From an uncultured Eubacteriales bacterium (GTDB taxonomy: Bacteria > Bacillota > Clostridia > Christensenellales > CAG-917), in contig URAF01000002.1 of assembly GCA_900545885.1 (NCBI GenBank), forward strand, positions 1 to 64,000: 64,000 nucleotides of DNA, read 5' to 3'. This document shows, one piece after another, positions 58,474-64,000 of this stretch. A model generated the notes under the pieces. That model made no database searches. It worked only from the letters and a program-made list of their open reading frames with translations, and was not told the origin of the DNA. Position numbers and translations under genes: made by a program. Numbering within the stretch: the first letter of the stretch is position 1; each line of letters opens with the position of its first letter.

Positions 58474-59602
58474 AGTCGTGTTGCAGGACGCGCAGGAACA
58501 GGAAAAATGCGACGCCGTGCAGAACGGCAAAGCGATGATTGAAATTGTCAACCTCACCAAAAAGTTCGGGGATTTGCTCGTGCTCGACGACATCACCGAA
58601 ACGATTTACGAGGGAGAAAAGGTTGTTGTCATAGGTCCGTCGGGCGGCGGTAAATCCACTTTTCTGCGCTGCCTGAACGTGCTCGAAGACCCGACCAGCG
58701 GACAGATTTTCTTCGAAGGAGTAGACCTTGCGGATACCCGCGTAAACATCAACACTCACCGTCAGAAAATGGGTATGGTGTTCCAGCAGTTCAACCTTTT
58801 CCCCAACCTTACGGTCAAGAAAAACATTACGCTTGCACCTATAAAAATCGGCAAGGAAAATCTGAGAAAGGCCAAGTTCAACAACGCCGTCGCACCCCTT
58901 TACAACAAGTGGTTCGACAAGTTCGGCGACAAGTACAATCAAAGCGTCGACAAGAAGCGCGAATTGCTCAAAAACAAGGTTGAAGCGCTCAAATCGGAAC
59001 TTGAACCCGTGATTTCGGATTGGGAACAGACAAAAGTCGTCACCGAAGTGGCAGGCAAAAGCGTCGTAAGTTACGACAAGGAACTGACCAAAAAGAAACA
59101 GGCGATGACGGCAAAACTCGAACGTGCGGAGAGAAAACTTTCGCACACCGTGCACGCGGAGCAGAAGTCCGTTGTCGAACTGCCGTACGAGAGTGTAAAG
59201 GCAATCAAGGAAGCCGCAAACGAAAACGCGGAACGCTTGTTGAAACGCATAGGGCTTGAAGCCAAAGCCGACGTTTATCCGTCCACGTTGTCGGGCGGAC
59301 AGAAACAGCGTGTCGCAATCGTTCGTGCGCTTGCCATGAACCCCAAAGTTATGTTGTTCGACGAACCCACTTCCGCGCTCGACCCCGAAATGGTCGGCGA
59401 AGTTCTCGACCTCATCAAACAGGTTGCGGACGAAGGAATGACGATGGTCATCGTCACGCACGAAATGGGCTTTGCCCGCGAAGTCGGTACGCGCATACTG
59501 TTTATGGCGGAAGGTAAAATCCTCGAACAGAACGCGCCCGAAAAATTCTTCACCGACCCGCAACATCCCAGACTCAAAGAGTTCCTTGCGAAGGTTCTTT
59601 GA
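58457..59602 (+). CDS. Amino-acid ABC transporter ATPase with ~110-residue inserted helical domain
   Basis: This 381-residue ATPase energises the upstream permease. Walker A GPSGGGKST (about residue 63), Q-loop MVFQQFNLFPNLTV, signature LSGGQKQRVAIVRAL (about 280) and Walker B VMLFDEPTSALDPE are intact. Normal members have about 240 residues. Here about 110 charged residues, rich in Lys, Glu and Ala with heptad-like spacing, are inserted between the Q-loop region (ITLAPI, about 137) and the AERLLKRIGL helix (about 257), in the helical subdomain. A 26-residue N-terminal extension precedes the usual MIEIVNLTKKFG. The start is a GTG at 58457 behind AGGAGG; a Met at about residue 27 is the alternative. 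Confidence 0.9.
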   Translation: MTEADKVVLQDAQEQEKCDAVQNGKAMIEIVNLTKKFGDLLVLDDITETIYEGEKVVVIGPSGGGKSTFLRCLNVLEDPTSGQIFFEGVDLADTRVNINTHRQKMGMVFQQFNLFPNLTVKKNITLAPIKIGKENLRKAKFNNAVAPLYNKWFDKFGDKYNQSVDKKRELLKNKVEALKSELEPVISDWEQTKVVTEVAGKSVVSYDKELTKKKQAMTAKLERAERKLSHTVHAEQKSVVELPYESVKAIKEAANENAERLLKRIGLEAKADVYPSTLSGGQKQRVAIVRALAMNPKVMLFDEPTSALDPEMVGEVLDLIKQVADEGMTMVIVTHEMGFAREVGTRILFMAEGKILEQNAPEKFFTDPQHPRLKEFLAKVL

Positions 59603-59654
59603 TAATCGGTTTTGTGACAATCCGTTAAGTCAAAAACAAAATTTCAAATCAAAT

Positions 59655-59688
59655 TCAACCCTTGCCGTCGTGCAGGGGTTGTTTTTTT
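59655..59688 (+). terminator. Terminator after the amino-acid transporter
   Basis: CAACCCTTGC-CGTC-GTGCAGGGGTTG followed by TTTTTTTG (one mismatch in the stem). Confidence 0.8.
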
Positions 59689-59740
59689 GCCGTTTTTGAA
59701 ACTTTTCTTTTTGCATTTAAGATTATATAAATTTAGTCGC

Positions 59741-59769
59741 TTTACATAATATTTTTGAGATGCTATTAT
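59741..59769 (+). promoter_or_regulatory. Promoter of holA
   Basis: TTTACA (59741-59746), 17 bases, TATTAT (59764-59769), ending 19 bases before the GTG start. Confidence 0.65.
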
Positions 59770-59788
59770 TAATAAACAGGAGTATAAG

Positions 59789-60769
59789 GTGAAGTTTACG
59801 GATTTGAAAGAGCATTTGCGGGCGGCAGCCGTGGGTTCCGACGCCGGAGCGTTGTTGCCTTGTTATACCGTTTACGGCGACGACGCGTACCTCAAACAGT
59901 CCGCCGTGCGTATGTTCGCAAAACTCGTAGACTCCGATTATTCGTCATTCAACTTTTCCGTAATTCCGTTTGCGGACGGCGCGGAAAAAGTGGTGGAAAC
60001 GCTGAACACTTTTCCCGTTTTCGACGTATTGCGCGTCGTTGCGGTGACGGACGTTTCCGACAAATATCCCGACGAAGCAGTGCTTGCGGCTTACCTCAAA
60101 TCGCCCAACCCGTCTTCGGTGCTCGTGCTTGTATGCGAAGAGGGCGCGGAGAAGTCGTTGGGGTTCAAAGCGGAAAAAGTGGACTGCAACAAACTCGACG
60201 AAAAGTCGCTTGCGTCGGTGGTAGGAGAGTTGCTTGCCGAACCGCCCGCCCGAAAAATGGACGCCGCCGCGCTCAGAGAACTGTCTTCGCGCACGCTCGG
60301 CGATATGTCAAGGATTGCCTGTGAAATACAGAAACTGAAATCCTACTCCGACGACGTGATAACCAAAGACGACGTTGCGGTTATGACGGCGCCCGAACCC
60401 GATTTCCAGATATACGAACTTGCGGAAGCGGTGAGCAAAAAAGAAGCCGAAAAATCTTTGACCGTTCTCGACGCATTCTTCAAGGACGGCGTAAAGCCGA
60501 TGACGGTTTTGAGCCTGCTTTATGCGCAGTACCGCAAAATGTTGCACGTTGAGTTGCAAAAGGGCGTTCCCGACGCCGAAATCGCCGCTTTGCTCGGCGT
60601 AAAGCCCGGGGCGTTGTACCATATCAGACGCGCGTCCGCAAACTATTCGCAGATGCGCCTTAAAAAGTGCGTGGACTATCTCCACGAATTGCAGTTTTCC
60701 GTTCTCACCGGAAAACGAAACGAAGCAAGCGCTTTGCACGAAGCCGTGCTCACGCTGCTCAATATCTGA
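59789..60769 (+). CDS. holA: DNA polymerase III, delta subunit
   Basis: This is the clamp-loader subunit that opens the beta clamp. The 326 residues show the HolA pattern: YTVYGDDAYLKQSAV at the front, FDVLRVVAVTD near residue 87, and a C-terminal collar domain containing AEAVSKKEAEKSLTVLDAFF and ASANYSQMRLKKCVDYLHEL. AGGAG precedes the GTG start. The next gene starts eight bases later, but this may be a chance arrangement. Confidence 0.93.
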   Translation: MKFTDLKEHLRAAAVGSDAGALLPCYTVYGDDAYLKQSAVRMFAKLVDSDYSSFNFSVIPFADGAEKVVETLNTFPVFDVLRVVAVTDVSDKYPDEAVLAAYLKSPNPSSVLVLVCEEGAEKSLGFKAEKVDCNKLDEKSLASVVGELLAEPPARKMDAAALRELSSRTLGDMSRIACEIQKLKSYSDDVITKDDVAVMTAPEPDFQIYELAEAVSKKEAEKSLTVLDAFFKDGVKPMTVLSLLYAQYRKMLHVELQKGVPDAEIAALLGVKPGALYHIRRASANYSQMRLKKCVDYLHELQFSVLTGKRNEASALHEAVLTLLNI

Positions 60770-60776
60770 CGGATAT

Positions 60777-61646
60777 ATGCAGAACGTAAACAGAAAAGGT
60801 TATCAAAGCGTGAGACCGCTCATTCCGCCGAAATGGTATTCGGCTGTCTGGGCTGTGCTCGTTGTCTGCTCACTTTTGAGAAACATCGTGTCAATCGTCA
60901 CCAACGTTCAGTTGGTGGTAAACGACGGCGCGGCGCAGATTTTGCTCACGCTGTTTGTCGAAGTCATTTTCAGCGGTGTGCTTCCTGCCGCAATTTGCTA
61001 TTTCTGCGCATTGATTTTCTATTATATCGTGGCGCGGAGAGTGCGTGCGTTCTGTCGCAGGGACGATTTCGTTTATCTCGTAATGGCGTTTACGGCTGCC
61101 GCGCGTGTGATTATGGGTATAGTGGAGAGTACCGCGCTCATCAATTCCGCGGTTCTGTCGTATACCTCGCTCGCGTTCAATTCGACGATGCTTACGGCGG
61201 CGTACTTCATTATGTTCTTTGCCGTAATCAAACCGCGCTATCTCAACGACAAAACCGCTTACGACTCTTTCAACGTGTTTGCTTCGGTGTACTTCTTTTT
61301 CCAAGGGCTCGGAACGATAATACCTTGCACGGTTTATCTTCTGGTTGCCACGGGTACGTCCGTCGGTGCGTCTTTTGTCGAAGCGCTGGAAATCTACACT
61401 AATACGACGCTGGTCGTGGACAAGCATATGGAAATCGCGTGCATAATCGCGCTGTGTCTGTATTTCCTGTGGTTGGTGGCTGCCGTTACGCTGTCGCTCA
61501 TTATGCGGAAAAAAGCCAAAAACTTCGTTCCCGAACAGCCGCAAACCCCGAACGACGGTTCGCCTTTTGACGGCTCGCCCTTCGAGGAAACCGCAACCAA
61601 GCAAGAAAAACCGGTCGACAAGGTGTTCGACGAGTTCGACCTGTAA
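60777..61646 (+). CDS. Six-helix membrane protein of unknown function
   Basis: This 289-residue protein has about six helices (about 25-42, 55-85, 100-120, 135-152, 170-195, 225-245) and a soluble C-terminal tail of 45 residues rich in Pro, Gly and Asp with a repeated GSPFD/E. No family was recognised. It lies between holA and a diadenylate cyclase gene; the gap to the latter is 21 bases, so they are probably co-transcribed. Confidence 0.72.
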   Translation: MQNVNRKGYQSVRPLIPPKWYSAVWAVLVVCSLLRNIVSIVTNVQLVVNDGAAQILLTLFVEVIFSGVLPAAICYFCALIFYYIVARRVRAFCRRDDFVYLVMAFTAAARVIMGIVESTALINSAVLSYTSLAFNSTMLTAAYFIMFFAVIKPRYLNDKTAYDSFNVFASVYFFFQGLGTIIPCTVYLLVATGTSVGASFVEALEIYTNTTLVVDKHMEIACIIALCLYFLWLVAAVTLSLIMRKKAKNFVPEQPQTPNDGSPFDGSPFEETATKQEKPVDKVFDEFDL

Positions 61647-61667
61647 TCCACTCAAAGGAGAAATACG

Positions 61668-62525
61668 ATGTACGATTTTGTTGAGTATATCAGAACAATG
61701 GACCTATACGCGTTGATAGACGCAATAGTCCTCATTGCGGCAGTCGCGTTGCTCGTCGTGCTTTTCGCGTACAGACGAAACCTTCGCGTGCTCGTGATGT
61801 TGCTTTCGGTCGCGTTGCTCGAAGTTCTCGTTCTCGTACTTTCCGAACTCAGCGACCACGAAATTCTCACGGTTTCGAGGTACATTCTCCATTATGCGAT
61901 GATAACCTTCATCGTCATTACCGCGGTTGTTTACCAGAGCGACCTCAAAGCCATATTCCAGAAGATAGCCAATCCCAAAGGATTGTCGGTGTTCAACGAC
62001 AACCTTAACAGCGACGACGAACTGCGCGAAACCACGGCGGAAATTCTCAGCGCGTGCCAGAATATGGCAAAACAGGACGTAGGCGCGATTATAATCATCG
62101 ACAGCAACAACAGCATCAACGACACCGTTCTCGACTCGGGCACTATGCTGAACGCAAAACTCAGCGCGTCTTTGCTTGAAAGCATTTTCAACACCAAAGC
62201 GCCTTTGCACGACGGAGCGGTTATCGTCCGCGGCGACAAGGTCGTTGCGGCGGGTTGTTTCTTGCCGCTCACTCAACGTAACATCAACAAGGAAATGGGC
62301 ACTCGTCACCGTGCCGCTATCGGTATAACCGAGGACACAGACGTTCTGTCTATCGTCGTAAGCGAAGAAACTGGCATTATTTCCGTGGTCAAACGCGGCG
62401 AAATCAGACGTTATATGACAATGGACAAACTCAAAGACGAAATCGAGGAAGCCTTCGGCATTTCCGCAAGCGCGATTGCCAGAAGACAAGCCAAAGAAGA
62501 TAAAAAACATCACGGGAGATTGTAA
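61668..62525 (+). CDS. Membrane-bound diadenylate cyclase (CdaA-like)
   Basis: This enzyme makes the second messenger c-di-AMP from two ATP. Three N-terminal helices (about 15-35, 43-65, 75-92) precede a DisA_N catalytic domain (about 105-250) with the active-site motifs APLHDGAVIV and GTRHRAAIG. The helices differ from classical CdaA helices in sequence. Instead of the usual cdaA-ybbR-glmM order, a six-helix protein lies upstream and a DUF1015 gene downstream. c-di-AMP controls potassium and osmolyte homeostasis and cell wall in Firmicutes. Confidence 0.93.
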   Translation: MYDFVEYIRTMDLYALIDAIVLIAAVALLVVLFAYRRNLRVLVMLLSVALLEVLVLVLSELSDHEILTVSRYILHYAMITFIVITAVVYQSDLKAIFQKIANPKGLSVFNDNLNSDDELRETTAEILSACQNMAKQDVGAIIIIDSNNSINDTVLDSGTMLNAKLSASLLESIFNTKAPLHDGAVIVRGDKVVAAGCFLPLTQRNINKEMGTRHRAAIGITEDTDVLSIVVSEETGIISVVKRGEIRRYMTMDKLKDEIEEAFGISASAIARRQAKEDKKHHGRL

Positions 62526-62531
62526 GCACAT

Positions 62532-63752
62532 ATGAAAACCGTCAAGCCTTTTGACATCTTGTTGCCCGCCGTCGCCGAACCCGAAAAGTTCGCGGTGGTG
62601 TCCTGCGACCAGTTCACTTCACAGCCCGACTACTGGCAGAAACTCGCTGACTTCGTGGGCGACGCGCCCAGCGCACTCAAACTCATTTTCCCCGAAGTCT
62701 ATCTTGAGGACGGTGACGACGAAAAGCGTATCGAAGACATCAACGCCGCAATGTACGACTATCTCGAAAATGGCGTGTTCAGAACATTGAAGGACAGTTT
62801 CGTACTGGTGCGCCGTCAGACGGCTTACGGATATACGCGTCTCGGACTTATTGCTCCCGTGGACCTTGAAGACTATTCGTACATTCACCCGACAAACGCC
62901 GTTATCCGCGCGACGGAAGGCGTTGTCGCCAACAGAATTCCCCCGCGTCTCAAAATCAGAAAGGACGCCCCCATCGAACTGCCGCACATCATGCTGCTCC
63001 TCGACGACAGGGACAAAACGGTTATCGAACCTTTCTACAAAAAGCGCGACACCCTCGAAAAACTTTACGATTTCGACCTCAACATGAACGGCGGACATCT
63101 CACGGGTTGGAGAGTGGACGCGGCTGAAGTTATGGCTAAACTCGACGAGTACGCCGAAAAGGTTTCGACTATGTACGGCGTAAAGACGGATTTCGTGTTT
63201 GCGGTAGGCGACGGCAACCATTCGCTTGCAACCGCGCAGGCGCACTGGAACGAAGTCAAAAAGACGTTGACGCCCGAAGAGCGCGAAAATCACCCCGCAC
63301 GTTACGCACTTACGGAAATCGAAAACCTGCATTGCGACGGTATAGTGTTCGAACCCATTCACCGCTTTGTGTTCGGTGTGGACGACGCTGACTTCGTGCT
63401 TTATATGTCCGGCGCGCTCAAAGGCAACAGCAGACTCAATATGTTCACCACGAGCATGAAATATTCCATTGCAGTCAACGAGAACAGTGCGGAAGCAATC
63501 GCCGAAGTTCAGGACGCAATCGACGCGTACGTTGCGTCGCACCCCGAAGCCAAAGTCGACTACATTCACGGACTGGAACATCTGCACAGCATAGCGGATA
63601 CTTCCGACGGCGTGGCAATCGAAATGCCTTGTATCGCAAAAGAAGAACTGTTCGGTTATGTCGTAAGCCACGGCAACCTCTGCCGCAAAGCGTTTTCCAT
63701 GGGCGAAGCGGAAGAGAAACGTTACTATTTCGAGGCAAAACGCATCAAATAA
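62532..63752 (+). CDS. DUF1015 family protein
   Basis: This 406-residue protein begins KPFDILLPAVAEPEKFAVVSCDQF, has HPTNAVIRATEGV, and carries the FAVGDGNHSLATAQAHW segment near residue 225, all hallmarks of DUF1015. Family members are usually next to serine or 3-phosphoglycerate metabolism genes (serA/serC) in Firmicutes, which are not visible here. It lies six bases after the diadenylate cyclase gene. Biochemical function not established. Confidence 0.9.
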   Translation: MKTVKPFDILLPAVAEPEKFAVVSCDQFTSQPDYWQKLADFVGDAPSALKLIFPEVYLEDGDDEKRIEDINAAMYDYLENGVFRTLKDSFVLVRRQTAYGYTRLGLIAPVDLEDYSYIHPTNAVIRATEGVVANRIPPRLKIRKDAPIELPHIMLLLDDRDKTVIEPFYKKRDTLEKLYDFDLNMNGGHLTGWRVDAAEVMAKLDEYAEKVSTMYGVKTDFVFAVGDGNHSLATAQAHWNEVKKTLTPEERENHPARYALTEIENLHCDGIVFEPIHRFVFGVDDADFVLYMSGALKGNSRLNMFTTSMKYSIAVNENSAEAIAEVQDAIDAYVASHPEAKVDYIHGLEHLHSIADTSDGVAIEMPCIAKEELFGYVVSHGNLCRKAFSMGEAEEKRYYFEAKRIK

Positions 63753-63902
63753 CCGAGTAAAGCAGAAAACCGAACTCAATCGACATCAGACGGGATTGTA
63801 TCGGTTGTCCGTCGGATATCGCGGATACGTTCCGAAAACGATTATCGCACGGACCGGCACACATAAAAAGAAATACAAATATTTTACAGTAGAGGATACA
63901 TT

Positions 63903-64000
63903 ATGAAAGTTTGCAAATTCGGCGGCACCTCCATGGCCAACAGCAAAACCATTACGCAGGTTGCCGACATAGTCAAGGCTGACAAGAAGAGAAAGTACGT
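63903..64000 (+). CDS. lysC: Aspartokinase, start only (cut by window end)
   Basis: The first 32 residues, beginning KVCKFGGTSMANSKTITQV, match the ATP-binding start of aspartokinase, which phosphorylates aspartate at the head of lysine, threonine and methionine synthesis. GAGG precedes the ATG. The rest is outside the window, so whether it keeps its own ACT domains cannot be seen. That matters because the DapB here carries ACT domains of this type. Confidence 0.85.
   Translation, partial: MKVCKFGGTSMANSKTITQVADIVKADKKRKY

Overview
The window looks like a chromosomal segment of a spore-forming, low-to-mid G+C Clostridia-type Firmicute, probably a gut Christensenellales-like lineage. The evidence is dipicolinate synthase genes (spoVFA/spoVFB) with a sigma-K-type promoter, CsoR copper control, an FMN riboswitch on an ECF S component, a fold-type CoaX, an alpha2-type GlyRS, leucine-rich surface lipoproteins and consensus TTGACA-17-TATAAT promoters. 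The lineage call is inference; no marker search could be run.

Layout. 1-590: end of an rRNA operon (23S 3' end, 5S, terminator). 0.9-2.8 kb: three tandem paralogous small lipoproteins, each with its own terminator. 3.1-5.5 kb: spoVFA-spoVFB diverging from a P-loop ATPase, with matching CATAGGATA (sigma-K-like) -10 boxes facing both ways. 5.7-12.4 kb: a PlsC-type acyltransferase with a zinc ribbon, and a 1654-residue leucine-rich-repeat lipoprotein. 12.6-15.3 kb: two-subunit class I fumarase diverging from malic enzyme (fumarate to malate to pyruvate). 15.5-19 kb: riboswitch-controlled riboflavin-type ECF S component, LysR regulator, divergent MATE exporter. 19-20.5 kb: tRNA-Ser(CGA), a 130-bp tandem repeat derived from its 3' side, DUF3793 protein and flavodoxin. 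20.8-26.7 kb: beta-mannosidase, then a copper module (CsoR operator, CopA with a fused CopZ domain, csoR). 26.8-30.8 kb: a divergent pair of paralogous four-TM proteins, formate-THF ligase, and another membrane protein. 30.9-34 kb: asd-dapA-dapB lysine/dipicolinate operon, with DapB fused to aspartokinase-type ACT domains. 34.2-38.9 kb: membrane protein, TPR protein and a protein with an Asp/Cys/His tail, overlapping a convergent YkvI-like transporter. 39-48.4 kb: XRE regulator, glyS, a Cys-rich microprotein, TspO, coaX-hom-malQ-PPTase-acp, and an ABC-2 exporter. 48.6-56.7 kb: ilvB-ilvN-leuA-cimA-leuC-leuD-leuB operon. 56.8-59.6 kb: a polar amino-acid ABC transporter with a circularly permuted binding protein and an ATPase carrying an inserted helical domain. 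59.8-64 kb: holA, a membrane protein, a diadenylate cyclase, DUF1015, and the start of an aspartokinase.

How it fits together. Aspartate-family synthesis is spread over asd-dapA-dapB, hom and lysC. DapA makes the substrate of the SpoVF enzyme for spore dipicolinate. The branched-chain operon makes acetolactate, citramalate and the leucine chain but lacks ilvC and ilvD here. The observations that most deserve follow-up are the permuted substrate-binding protein with its odd ATPase, the DapB-ACT fusion, the CopA gene with an internal CopZ start, the metal-tail protein with its antisense overlap, and the apparently leaderless promoters.
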